Assembly (NCBI GenBank): GCA_019359615.1 | Contig: JAHHHA010000006.1 | Coordinates: 1-64,000, forward strand | Source of the DNA: Cyanosarcina radialis HA8281-LM2 | GTDB taxonomy: Bacteria; Cyanobacteriota; Cyanobacteriia; Cyanobacteriales; CCAP-1448 | Reading direction: 5' to 3' | DNA: 64,000 bases | Shown here: positions 30,443 to 38,285 of the stretch, piece by piece | Numbering within the stretch: position 1 is the stretch's first letter | How the letters are laid out: each line of letters begins with the position of its first letter | Made by a program: the position numbers and the translations under genes | The notes under the pieces: model-generated | What the model was told of the DNA's origin: nothing | The model's database searches: none | The model's input: only the letters and a program-made list of their open reading frames with translations

Positions 30443-30460
30443 CGGGTCTGACGGGGCTCG
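30443..30460. other. attR within the tRNA-Asp 3' end
   Basis: CGGGTCTGACGGG-G-CTCG, the reconstituted tRNA 3' end. It matches the left copy at 12983-13000 at 17 of 18 positions. Confidence 0.85.
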
Positions 30461-30516
30461 AACCCGCAACTTCCGCCGTGACAGGGCGGTGCTCTAACCA
30501 ATTGAACTACAGACCC
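30443..30516 (-). tRNA. tRNA-Asp (GTC)
   Basis: Acceptor GGGTCTG/CAGACCC, D-arm, anticodon loop CTGTCAC with GTC, T-arm GCGGG-TTCGAGC-CCCGT, and G discriminator. No CCA is encoded. It is intact despite the element joined to its 3' end. Confidence 0.95.
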
Positions 30517-30685
30517 ATTTTTGCGCCGATCCTCATTATTTCCGATCTTGCAGGTATTTGTCAAGCAGTGGGAAAGAAATAATCGGTAATCGATACTTCT
30601 TTCCCTCGCCCGATGCTCTTACCGACAGGTAGATAATTTTTTCCAGTGGTAAAAAGAGCGGCTAAGAGTACGATCGAGCGTGCTT

Positions 30686-31117
30686 TTACGCAGCAGCAGA
30701 TGTCAATTCTGGCTCTCTATCTGCACCAGTAGGCGGCCCGTCATAGTGGGTCATCAGCAAACTACCATTAGCTAAAATCGTCAGCAGCACGCTTTGTCCG
30801 GTACCTGCGTTTCCAGGGATAGGCTTACCTGGAGTTTCAAATCCGTCGGTTGAATACCGAACGAAATCGCCATCGGTATCGAGATGTTGCCAGATATAGT
30901 AAGTTAAGGACTTATCTTCTGACTGAATTTCCATATGATGCCCAGCAAAATCGTCAGCGCGATCGCACCATGGTATCCAAGCATTACCTACAGCCTCAGA
31001 GTTTTGACTGGGGATAGTCCGATCGTTCCCTGAATACTCGGTATTGGTAAAGTTTACGGTCGATCGATACAAGTTGGTAACTACTTGTAATCCAGTAATT
31101 GTTCCAGTAGCGTTCAT
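30686..31117 (-). CDS. Hypothetical protein (143 aa)
   Basis: A soluble beta-rich protein with GTITGLQVVTNLYRSTVNFT at the start, a WIPWCDRADDF segment, and a C-terminal VLLTILANGSLLMTHYDGPP. No signal peptide is seen. I cannot name a family; the fold may be a small lectin- or propeller-like sheet. It is a single-gene unit just outside attR. Confidence 0.5.
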   Translation of the reverse strand: MNATGTITGLQVVTNLYRSTVNFTNTEYSGNDRTIPSQNSEAVGNAWIPWCDRADDFAGHHMEIQSEDKSLTYYIWQHLDTDGDFVRYSTDGFETPGKPIPGNAGTGQSVLLTILANGSLLMTHYDGPPTGADREPELTSAAA

Positions 31118-31300
31118 GGTTTTCTCCTAGTGAATTAACTAAGTAAGATGACCTCATCTTAGAAATTTCTCCTGGAGTTAAACATCTACTAAACGTCTTG
31201 ATTTGACCTCAACAAAAGCGATACAGCTTTTAAATAAAAGTCTAATAAGCTGCTATGACTTTAGTTTACATATAGCGAGTCTAAATCATTGGTGAACAAT

Positions 31301-31358
31301 CTTGTGGGGTAGGCTTCCAGCCTGCCCACTGGGACAGCCGGGACGGCTATCCCACAAG
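31301..31358. repeat. Foldback dispersed repeat
   Basis: Outer inverted repeats CTTGTGGG/CCCACAAG enclose two inner hairpins (GGCT-TCC-AGCC and GGGACAGCC-GGGA-CGGCTATCCC-like). It has the form of a non-coding dispersed cyanobacterial repeat. Confidence 0.6.
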
Positions 31359-31404
31359 TCATGAGAGAAACGCTATAGGACTTACGATCGCCAGATCGCT
31401 CGCC

Positions 31405-32382
31405 TCAATCTGGTGGCTGCGATCGAAGTCGATCGATTTCCCGTTGTAGTTCTTCAATTTGCTGCCGCAGCACGTCTAATTCTTGCTGGCTGGCGGTCGA
31501 GCCGGAAGGGATATCAACGGCGGCAGAGGTGCTTTGCTGGTAATTTCCTTGGCGAATTTGACGGTATTCTGCTGAGTTAGCCCATTCTTGCAGATAGCGC
31601 ACCCGTTCGACTAAAAAGGGATGGCTCAAGAATACTCCTTGGGCCAGGTTGTTATAAAGCAAGAATTTATAGACTTGATTGAGTCCGTCTCGATCGAGTT
31701 CTTCATATCGTTCTGATTGCCGGGTAAATTCCTCTAAACTGCATTCGTTGCTGTAATTAAGGCTTCCTCCAGCTAATTTCATCATGGCGCTCGTCACGGG
31801 CGTAAGCTCGTCGATGAGCAATAAGGCGGCGCGATCGGCTGATAGTTCTGATTTCCGCTTCCATTCGTAAAATGCCATCAGCAAGCCGCTGGTAATCAAG
31901 ATGTTACTCAAGCCGAGGGTTAATTGACCGATAAATGAAGCGGCGCTAATCGCCCAAAGAGCCATAGCATTTAAAGTGGTATGACCGCATTTAATATGTC
32001 CTAATTCGTGAGCGAGGATCGATCGAATTTCGATTTCGCTCATTAAATCTAATATCCCCGAACTGAGAATAATTGAAGGGCGTTCCTGTCCTAAAGCGTA
32101 GGCGTTAGATATGGGATTTTGAGAAACGAATAAAGCTGGTTCTGGGTAAACGTCTAAGTCCCGGACGCATTCTCGAAACATATGGTAGAGAGTGGAATAT
32201 TGACGCGGTCCGACTTGCAGGCTGTTACCCATGTGATAGACAAACTGAGGGCGTTCCGAAAGGAATTCGACAAATTTGCGAGCCACCAAATCGAAGCCAG
32301 GGATGTTGCGAAGGGCAAGTTCGGCTTCGCGATCGAGGGGATGGCGGAAGGCTTCGCTAGATATTCCAGTGTAGGTAGGCAT
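31405..32382 (-). CDS. M48 family metalloprotease
   Basis: This 325-residue Zn-protease has HELGH near residues 125-129, a downstream Glu ligand in KRKSELSADRAALL, hydrophobic helices between them, and the propeptide-like N-terminal region with NPISNAYALG typical of the family. The C-terminus (about 295-325) is a predicted coiled coil (ELDVLRQQIEELQREIDRL). Relatives degrade or mature membrane or envelope proteins. There is no signal peptide, but the internal hydrophobic segments could tether it to a membrane. Confidence 0.85.
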   Translation of the reverse strand: MPTYTGISSEAFRHPLDREAELALRNIPGFDLVARKFVEFLSERPQFVYHMGNSLQVGPRQYSTLYHMFRECVRDLDVYPEPALFVSQNPISNAYALGQERPSIILSSGILDLMSEIEIRSILAHELGHIKCGHTTLNAMALWAISAASFIGQLTLGLSNILITSGLLMAFYEWKRKSELSADRAALLLIDELTPVTSAMMKLAGGSLNYSNECSLEEFTRQSERYEELDRDGLNQVYKFLLYNNLAQGVFLSHPFLVERVRYLQEWANSAEYRQIRQGNYQQSTSAAVDIPSGSTASQQELDVLRQQIEELQREIDRLRSQPPD

Positions 32383-32555
32383 GGCGATCGCTTTTGCTGA
32401 GAAAGAAAAAGATAAATTGTACGGCTTTCTTCATCGAAAACCTCCGAGAAACCCCGCCGTTTCATGGCTTCTTAGGGATAGGAGCGGCAAACGTAGGGAC
32501 GTAGGAGAGCCAATAGATCTTTGTCTCTCACATTATAATATTGTATAATGTAAGA

Positions 32556-33728
32556 ATGGCTCAAAAAGCTTTCAAGTATCGTTTTTATCCCACGCCCGAA
32601 CAGGAAAACCTGTTGAGGCGAACGATAGGCTGCACTCGTTTGGTCTACAACAAAGCTTTGGCAGTAAGAACCCAAGCCTGGTATGAAGAACAAAAACGAG
32701 TTGGCTACAGCGATACTTCGTCGATGCTGACGGAGTGGAAGAAGCAAGATAACCTCCAGTTTTTGAATGAAGTTAGTTGCGTACCATTGCAACAAGGATT
32801 GAGACACCTGCAAAAGGCGTTCTCGAATTTCTTTGAAGGACGAGCAAAATACCCAACTTTTAAGAAAAAACGCAACGGCGGCAGTGCGGAATTCACCAAG
32901 TCGGCGTTTAAATTCAGAAACGGCCAAATCTCCCTGGCTAAATGTGTCGAACCGCTGCCGATTCGATGGAGCCGACAACTGCCCTTCGGAGTCGAACCAT
33001 CCACTATAACGGTGAAACTTGCTCCATCTGGCAGATGGACGATTTCTTTGTTGGTAGATACCCGTGTCGAAGCATTGCCGCCATCTTCTCAACAAGTTGG
33101 TGTCGATCTGGGCGTAACTACTTTGGTCGCTTTGAGTAGTGGGGAAAAAATCGCTAACCCCAAAGGGTTTAGAGCTAAATATTCTCGACTCAGAAGACAA
33201 CAGAAAGCTTTGAGTCGAAAGCAAAAAGGCTCTAATAATCGACACAAAGCTAAGGCAAAAGTAGCTAGAGTGCATCAGCAGATAACTGATGCCAGGAATG
33301 ACTTTCTTCACAAGCTGACAACTCGATTGGTGTGTGAAAACCAAACCATTGCCGTCGAAGATTTGGCTGTGAAGAATATGGTGAAAAACCGGAAACTCGC
33401 GCTCTCGATTAGCGATGCTAGTTGGGGCGAACTGGTCAGACAGCTTGAATACAAGTGCGATTGGTATGGTCGGACTTTGATTAAGATTGACCGATGGTTT
33501 CCGAGTTCTAAGCGATGTGGAGGATGTGGTCACGTCGTTAAAGAAATGCCGTTGAAGATTAGGGAGTGGAATTGTCCTAATTGTGGGACAACCCATGACC
33601 GCGACCTCAACGCTGCCAATAACATCCTTGCCGCTGGGCTGGCGGTGAAAGTCTGTGGAGCGAGCGTAAGACCGGAAAGGCATAAGCTTGATGGCAGTTG
33701 CATTGAAGCAGAAAAATCTAAGAAGTGA
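32556..33728 (+). CDS. tnpB: RNA-guided nuclease TnpB (IS605 OrfB)
   Basis: A 390-residue TnpB starting at MAQKAFKYRFYPTPEQENLL. RuvC acidic residues are present: Asp in QQVGVDLGVTTL, Glu in IAVEDLAVKNM and Asp in THDRDLNAANN. The zinc ribbon is CGGCG/CPNCG. TnpB cuts DNA guided by a reRNA made from the right end of its own element and helps the element persist. All catalytic residues are intact. GTG/TTG starts upstream (32541) are possible but MAQKAFKYR is the conserved beginning. Confidence 0.9.
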   Translation: MAQKAFKYRFYPTPEQENLLRRTIGCTRLVYNKALAVRTQAWYEEQKRVGYSDTSSMLTEWKKQDNLQFLNEVSCVPLQQGLRHLQKAFSNFFEGRAKYPTFKKKRNGGSAEFTKSAFKFRNGQISLAKCVEPLPIRWSRQLPFGVEPSTITVKLAPSGRWTISLLVDTRVEALPPSSQQVGVDLGVTTLVALSSGEKIANPKGFRAKYSRLRRQQKALSRKQKGSNNRHKAKAKVARVHQQITDARNDFLHKLTTRLVCENQTIAVEDLAVKNMVKNRKLALSISDASWGELVRQLEYKCDWYGRTLIKIDRWFPSSKRCGGCGHVVKEMPLKIREWNCPNCGTTHDRDLNAANNILAAGLAVKVCGASVRPERHKLDGSCIEAEKSKK

Positions 33729-33770
33729 TTCTTGGAATCTCCGTGCGTTCACGCCGGAGAGGATGTCAAG
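33610..33770 (+). ncRNA. Predicted omega/reRNA scaffold of TnpB
   Basis: By analogy with characterised TnpB systems the scaffold overlaps the tnpB 3' end and ends at the element's right border, here about 33770 after the TCTCCG...CGGAGA hairpin. The guide would be read from the flanking sequence from 33771. Boundaries are inferred. Confidence 0.4.
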
Positions 33771-33815
33771 ATAGAACCCTACCAATAGCAAACCCGATCT
33801 ATGACTCAACTCCTG

Positions 33816-34115
33816 TTATGCCAAGAGGTTATAGCGTTGGATGTCTGGCCCTTCAGCAATTAGTTCTGGAATCCGAGCGATCGCAGCCGCCACATAAGAT
33901 GAAGCCAGATGTGCGTCGAGATCGGCATCGCCAGCCCACTCTTCCACAAAAGTAAAAACTGTCGGCTCGGCTCGGTTTTGCAGCAGTTCGTATTTGATAC
34001 AACCATTATCCTGTCGGCTGGGTTCGATCAGACTCAGTAACAGAGCTTTCGCTTCTTCTACTTTGTCAGGAAAAGAGACGATCCGAGCTACAACGCGAAT
34101 AGTTGGACTAGACAT
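33816..34115 (-). CDS. Antibiotic biosynthesis monooxygenase (ABM) domain protein
   Basis: A 99-residue ferredoxin-like ABM protein, with an IRVVARIVSFPDKVEEAKAL first strand-helix, NGCIKYELLQNRAEP, TFVEEWAGDADLDAHL and a terminal helix. The family includes quinol monooxygenases (YgiN) and many small oxidoreductases of unknown substrate. It usually acts as a dimer. It lies downstream of the TnpB element on the opposite strand. Confidence 0.85.
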   Translation of the reverse strand: MSSPTIRVVARIVSFPDKVEEAKALLLSLIEPSRQDNGCIKYELLQNRAEPTVFTFVEEWAGDADLDAHLASSYVAAAIARIPELIAEGPDIQRYNLLA

Positions 34116-34459
34116 CAGTTGAAGAGAATTTACTATACAAAATCCAGAATACAGAATTAGAGTACAAAAAATTATTCTGAACTGAGGTTTACCGAACTCG
34201 CGTTTATTTACCAGACACGATCGCGCTTTGTCTTTGCTGCTGCCAGTTTTCCAGCCAGTTCTCTACCCAAGTTTACAAACATCAGGATCGGTTTTCCACC
34301 CTCTGGGGCGAAGCAATTGTAGGGATCGCGAAGCCTAATTTAAGGGGATTCTGCGAGGCAACAGGAACTTGTAATCCTTTGCTAGCTTGACTTTTAGCTA
34401 CTATTAGCTTTGCCTATATCCGCCCCAAATAACTCATATAGCACAAACCCTACGATCGC
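34116..34459. other. Intergenic region, no gene recognised
   Basis: About 340 bp with stop codons in all frames and no known RNA or repeat recognised. The psb34 promoter region follows it. Confidence 0.5.
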
Positions 34460-34508
34460 TTGACATTCTTTTACAATTTGTTACATTATATTTACATAAC
34501 GTTACAAA
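34460..34508 (+). promoter_or_regulatory. psb34 promoter with two perfect HLR1 (RpaB) boxes
   Basis: TTTACAATTTGTTACATT (34470-34487) and TTTACATAACGTTACAAA (34491-34508) both fit the HLR1 consensus (two KTTACAWW units separated by 2 bp), 21 bp apart. A TTGACA -35-like box is at 34460-34465 and a TACATT/TTATAT -10 candidate is at 34482-34491. The boxes overlap the core promoter. Confidence 0.75.
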
Positions 34509-34523
34509 CACCGAGAGACAACT

Positions 34524-34691
34524 ATGTATACCACCGACGAAACCGGATTGCTCAATAACTACGCCATCGAACCCAACACCTACTACGCCGAATATCCTTC
34601 ACCAGAACAACAACGCAGCTATGCAGTTCAAGGTGCGATCGCTACTTTATTCGTTACCTTGCTAATGTTAGTTTCCTTCGCGGCTAACTAA
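34524..34691 (+). CDS. psb34: Photosystem II assembly protein Psb34 (Ssl1498 family), copy 1
   Basis: A 55-residue protein with MYTTDETGLLNNYAIEPNTY at the start and a single membrane helix (about 33-53) ending FAAN, matching the Psb34/Ssl1498 light-harvesting-like family. It binds the PSII core intermediate around attachment of CP47 modules in thylakoids and contains the N-terminal motif shared with Hlips. The HLR1 boxes upstream suggest high-light control through RpaB. Confidence 0.85.
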   Translation: MYTTDETGLLNNYAIEPNTYYAEYPSPEQQRSYAVQGAIATLFVTLLMLVSFAAN

Positions 34692-34743
34692 GCCACCTAC
34701 CGCTAATTACGCTCGCCAATCGATAACCAAAGGAGAAACCACC

Positions 34744-34911
34744 ATGTATACCACCGACGAAACCGGATTGCTCAATAACTACGCCATCGAACCCAACACT
34801 TACTACGCCGAATATCCTTCACCAGAACAACAGCGCAGCTATGCAGTTCAAGGTGCGATCGCTACTTTATTCGTTACCTTGCTAATGCTAGTTTCCTTCG
34901 CTGCTAACTAA
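34744..34911 (+). CDS. psb34: Psb34, tandem copy 2
   Basis: The encoded protein is identical or nearly identical to copy 1; DNA differs at only a few third-codon positions. It has its own GGAG ribosome site 52 bp after copy 1. Head-to-tail near-identity indicates recent duplication or gene conversion. It is probably cotranscribed with copy 1 and psb35. Confidence 0.85.
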   Translation: MYTTDETGLLNNYAIEPNTYYAEYPSPEQQRSYAVQGAIATLFVTLLMLVSFAAN

Positions 34912-34959
34912 GCTTTTTGTAACTCGTTACTAGATTAATTACCACAGGAGTAAACGACC

Positions 34960-35190
34960 ATGATGATAATTCTGATTGCCGTATTTTTAATTGGTTGGGT
35001 TGCCGCTGCTGCCATTGGTACCCAAGCCTACTTCCTCGGCGAACAAACCAAACCAATCCACGAAAGAAATTGGAACTCCAATAAATTTGAAAAAGTAGCT
35101 CAAGCTGTGACTGGGAAAGAAACAGACTACAGCGATCGAATTCCTGCTTACTCAATGGATGCTTACGCTAGCAACAGCCTCTCTAGCTAA
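34960..35190 (+). CDS. psb35: Photosystem II assembly protein Psb35
   Basis: A 76-residue protein with an N-terminal membrane helix (about 2-20) followed by GTQAYFLGEQTKPIHERNW and ending PAYSMDAYASNS, matching the Psb35 (Ssl2148) family, which stabilises the CP47 module and its Hlips. AGGAG precedes the ATG. It sits 48 bp after psb34 copy 2 and is followed by a strong terminator, so the three genes form one unit with a shared PSII-assembly role. Confidence 0.8.
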   Translation: MMIILIAVFLIGWVAAAAIGTQAYFLGEQTKPIHERNWNSNKFEKVAQAVTGKETDYSDRIPAYSMDAYASNSLSS

Positions 35191-35234
35191 GCGTTTAACC
35201 CATGGCTATCTAGATTTTTATCTCCCTTTAGGTC

Positions 35235-35264
35235 AACTCCAGCCGCGCGGCTGGAGTTTTTTTG
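35235..35264 (+). terminator. Intrinsic terminator after psb35
   Basis: The stem AACTCCAGCCGC / GCGGCTGGAGTT is a continuous palindrome followed by seven T residues. Confidence 0.9.
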
Positions 35265-35289
35265 TCTTCCTTGTCTCTTCTCGCTCTCC

Positions 35290-35907
35290 TCAACAACCGC
35301 CGCTGCTACAAATAATCTGTCTCATTTTTCGCAGATTAGTTGGTAAGTCGAATTGCATTGCCTGTTCGATCAAAATCGATGGCACCGGAATCGTTGGTGT
35401 GGCTTGCACTGAGTAGGTAAGGATAGTTCCCGTGCCTGCATCTTGTAACTTTAAATCGGCAGTAAAATCGACAAAGCTGCCGCTCTCTAGCCGGAACTTA
35501 ATTTCTTGCTGCACGCTCTCAAACACGTTTAGGTAAACTTCAACCTGCACGCTGAGAAACAAAAAGGCTTTTTTGGCAACTTGGTAAAGACGTTTAGAGG
35601 CAGGTTTTAAAGTATTAGAAACTGCTGGCGGCAAAACCTCAGAGCAAACGATATCTGGGAAATAATGCACCCACCGGGGATAGTCAGTCAATTGTTTCCA
35701 AACCTGCGATCGATTCAGAGGAAAATATATCTTAGCCGTGACCGCACCACCCCAGGCTGAATGAGAACGGGTTTCGAGAATAACCTCACCAGCCATTAAA
35801 GCTGCCGACAGGGGCGGGCGTTCGTGATGCGTGTTGTCTGCTAACATATCGCTGCCGACGGACTCTGAGACGGGATCGATCGAACTAGAAGAAAAAAGTA
35901 AACTCAT
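35290..35907 (-). CDS. SRPBCC-family (START-like) protein (205 aa)
   Basis: After a Ser-rich N-terminus (about 1-40), the protein has the helix-grip pattern of SRPBCC/polyketide-cyclase-like proteins: VTAKIYFPLNRSQVWKQLTD, YPRWVHYFPDIVCSEVL, a central sheet, and a long C-terminal helix (EQAMQFDLPTNLRKMRQII). The family binds hydrophobic ligands such as lipids, pigments or quinones. It converges on the psb34-psb35 unit, so a link to thylakoid lipids or pigments is possible but unproven. Confidence 0.8.
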   Translation of the reverse strand: MSLLFSSSSIDPVSESVGSDMLADNTHHERPPLSAALMAGEVILETRSHSAWGGAVTAKIYFPLNRSQVWKQLTDYPRWVHYFPDIVCSEVLPPAVSNTLKPASKRLYQVAKKAFLFLSVQVEVYLNVFESVQQEIKFRLESGSFVDFTADLKLQDAGTGTILTYSVQATPTIPVPSILIEQAMQFDLPTNLRKMRQIICSSGGC

Positions 35908-36367
35908 GTATTTTTTGTCAATCCTCTCTCCAGAATTCCCCGTAAATACTCTAAAGTAACATTAATAACTCTTGGCGCTTTCAGCAAGGTATCCAAATTT
36001 ACTATCTATATAATCTTCGTCGCTCTCTATTAATCTTCACCACTAAAACAACAAGTTCCGCAATTTTATCCAGATTGGCGATTTCCCTGCGGGAACGCTA
36101 CGCGAACGCATAACAAATCATTTATTATCCGACCAGACTCATAAAAATAGCATAGTTCGATTGCATGATGAATTATGAATGAATACAGGAGGTAGAGACG
36201 CACCATGGTGCGTCTGTTGTAGAGACGGGTTTTGCCATCCCTGTTGTTCCCCAACCATCAACGCCCAATCGAACCCGCCCTGCCTCAGCGATAACCCATA
36301 AGCTATCGTCCGCCAACCGTCAAAAGTCGATCGAACCAGCCCTGAAAAGAGCGATCGATTCCACCTT
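35908..36367. repeat. Intergenic region with dispersed palindromic repeats
   Basis: It contains a GCGGGAACGCTACGCGAACG-type dispersed repeat (36090-36110) and a perfect palindrome AGACGCACCATGGTGCGTCT (36196-36215) flanked by TAGAGACG. No coding sequence is supported. Confidence 0.6.
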
Positions 36368-37711
36368 CTAAAATTGACTGAGCCGATCGCGAAAATACAA
36401 GCGATACAAATCGCAGCTAGGAGTAACTTCAGTCCCGTGAAGGTTCACCAACCCCAGGCTATACAGTTTATAGGCCGAAATCGAATCGATGCTGATGGGC
36501 TTATCGGCAGTCACGGTTTGTTTGAAAGCTGCTGCTAATTCTGGATGCTCTTGCAGAGTTGCCAAGTGCCCTTGCAGATAATTGCCATAAATACCAGTCG
36601 GAGTTGGCGCTTCTTCTAACAGTTGCTCGACAATTAACTCTTTCTTGAACAGGTGATAGAGGGCAATTCTCACCAGATAGGGATGTCCGCCGATGAGGGA
36701 AACGATCGCCGATAAAGGGTTTTCGGCGCGAGCATCTTTCAGCCAATCCATTCCGTAACGGCGAGCCAAATCGCGAACCTGCTCTAGGCTAAACTCTCGC
36801 AACTGAAGCGGCAAACCGATATTAAACGGCGATTGATTGATATTTAGAGGAATATACACTTCTGTAGAATGAACTACTACCAAACGCAGTTTTTGCCAAA
36901 TGGCCAAATTATTGGCTTCCTCGTGCCACACTCGCAGCAGCGGCAGAAAATCTTGAGCGATTTCGGTATGCTCGAAAATCCGGTTGACTTCATCTAGCGC
37001 TAGGACTATGGGACATTCTATTTGTGACAAGATGTGCTCTTGCAAGTAAGTAGTGCAGCTTACCTTACTGCCCAAGTCTTCATCCCAATAATCGTCCAGC
37101 TTAGATTCTAATTTGAGTTGGCGAGTGATGTTGGCACAGAACCATCGCAAAAATTTATCTAGATTTCCTAATACTACTCGATCGGCTTGTTGGAGGTTCA
37201 GTCGCACCGGGCAATAACCTTTAGTTTGAGAATAAGCAATAATCCTTGCCATCAGCGATGTTTTGCCCATTTGCCTGGGGGCTTTAACGCGCAGCAGCGA
37301 TCCAGGCTTGAGAATTTCGGCATAAGAATCGACTTCCACCGGGGGACGCTCGACGTAAAACTTAGAATCTAACGGCACTTGCCCCCCCAAAACTTCTTGG
37401 TTTTCTGAAGCGACAGCCACCATCGCAGAGGGATAGTGCAGCACTTTTCCTGGCTCTCGCTCTTTAGCCCGATGCCTCAATACTGCTTGCACGTTATTTT
37501 TTGAGATCTTTTCCCCAAAAGCCTGGGAAAGAGTTTGCCACAGCCGCGAACCGACTACCCGGATGTAATCTGGATCGTAGCCAGCCGTTTCAGCAATTTC
37601 CTGGTAGCTTTTAGCTTCCCAACATTGGCGAAACACCAGTTCTTGTACGTGGCTTAAGCGTTCGGAACCAAATACGGTATCTACCACAGCCAATGCTTCT
37701 TCTACACTCAT
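36368..37711 (-). CDS. vMAP-N / AAA-35 ATPase (447 aa)
   Basis: Residues about 1-80 match the N-terminal HTH-like vMAP domain found before many cyanobacterial signalling ATPases (RLSHVQELVFRQCWEAKSYQ...LWQTLSQAFGEKI). Then comes an AAA-like (AAA_35) NTPase with Walker A KAPRQMGKTS near 145-154, Walker B IVLALDEVNRIF near 233-244, and the HPYLVRIALYHL motif near 345. Such proteins are widespread in filamentous cyanobacteria and are suspected in signalling or conflict systems; the role is not known. It is transcribed away from the NRPS gene across a 570-bp region rich in TTACGTA words. Confidence 0.75.
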   Translation of the reverse strand: MSVEEALAVVDTVFGSERLSHVQELVFRQCWEAKSYQEIAETAGYDPDYIRVVGSRLWQTLSQAFGEKISKNNVQAVLRHRAKEREPGKVLHYPSAMVAVASENQEVLGGQVPLDSKFYVERPPVEVDSYAEILKPGSLLRVKAPRQMGKTSLMARIIAYSQTKGYCPVRLNLQQADRVVLGNLDKFLRWFCANITRQLKLESKLDDYWDEDLGSKVSCTTYLQEHILSQIECPIVLALDEVNRIFEHTEIAQDFLPLLRVWHEEANNLAIWQKLRLVVVHSTEVYIPLNINQSPFNIGLPLQLREFSLEQVRDLARRYGMDWLKDARAENPLSAIVSLIGGHPYLVRIALYHLFKKELIVEQLLEEAPTPTGIYGNYLQGHLATLQEHPELAAAFKQTVTADKPISIDSISAYKLYSLGLVNLHGTEVTPSCDLYRLYFRDRLSQF

Positions 37712-38285
37712 AATCGGTTATTTTGAGGCTTAATCCAGTATTTGCTCGCTCGCCAAGAGACTTGTAGTTTATTTTAGCTGGAATAACGATCGCGTCTCAT
37801 TTATCTGCTCTAAAGTCATATCTGTAGCTGCAAAGTAACTTAGTAACTAGCGAGATCGATCGCATTTTCACACAGACAACCCCAGAATCAGCGGTTACTG
37901 TATATTTACGTAGATAATTTTACTGATTCGTTTACCAGAATACAGGAGTGCCTACAGAAGTGACGGTCAAGCATTTAGCCAACAAACTCCGGTTGATTAC
38001 TTACGTAGTTTTACGTAACCGAGATTTGTTATTTCCGTGTTTATACGGATGATACTTAAGTGTTTTTTCCCGAAACTATAAAACAGCTTCACTTCTCTAA
38101 GTAAAAAACCGGATAAGCACTAATTAAAATGTGTTTTGAGACTCCAAGAAAATACTTACGTAAGTCTGCTGAAAGTCTGCGGTTTTTTACTTTTTAATCT
38201 TTAGGATCTAGTAGTTCAAATATTGCACCAGGCTCGATCGACGATCTGCCTAATTTCAACGTGTCAAATTTTTGGAGAATCTAAA
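37712..38285. promoter_or_regulatory. Divergent regulatory region with TTACGTA motifs
   Basis: TACGTA cores occur at 37907, 38002, 38012 and 38157, each in a TTACGTA(A/G) context; the last is the palindrome ACTTACGTAAGT. They lie upstream of the NRPS gene and could bind one regulator. No other gene is seen here. Confidence 0.5.

Larger units (their letters stand above)
12983..30460. mobile_element. Complete 17.5-kb integrative virus-like element in tRNA-Asp
   Basis: The 13-bp sequence CGGGTCTGACGGG occurs at 12983-12995 and at 30443-30455, the latter being the 3' end of an intact tRNA-Asp; a further CTCG matches after one mismatch. A tyrosine integrase begins 80 bp inside the left copy. TTACTAGA-type repeats lie just inside both ends. 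Inside are about 26 genes: integrase, replication block, RHH regulator, two divergent runs of unrecognised genes, a lysis cassette and an XRE repressor. No terminase, portal, known capsid, tail or packaging ATPase is recognised. It may be a new virus-like family, a satellite, or a phage with highly diverged structural genes. Confidence 0.85.
32521..33770 (+). mobile_element. Solo TnpB element of the IS200/IS605 family
   Basis: There is no tnpA transposase. A left hairpin CATTATA-ATATTG-TATAATG (32531-32550) precedes tnpB. Downstream, a hairpin TCTCCG/CGGAGA (33738-33760) is followed by GGATGTCAAG, resembling the right end of cyanobacterial IS605-type elements. Exact ends are estimated. Without TnpA, mobility would depend on a helper. 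Confidence 0.7.

Noticed and set aside
32472-33809. Long 445-residue open frame antisense to tnpB
   Set aside because: It is a composition shadow of tnpB, which has all catalytic motifs; the antisense product shows no family pattern.
36066-36254. 62-residue frame in the 35.9-36.4 kb gap
   Set aside because: It is encoded by dispersed palindromic repeats rather than unique coding sequence.
36368-37711. Confirmed defence (STAND/NACHT) system
   Set aside because: The protein has a vMAP-N plus AAA fold, but there is no sensor repeat or effector domain and no defence neighbour, so only a possible signalling role is kept.
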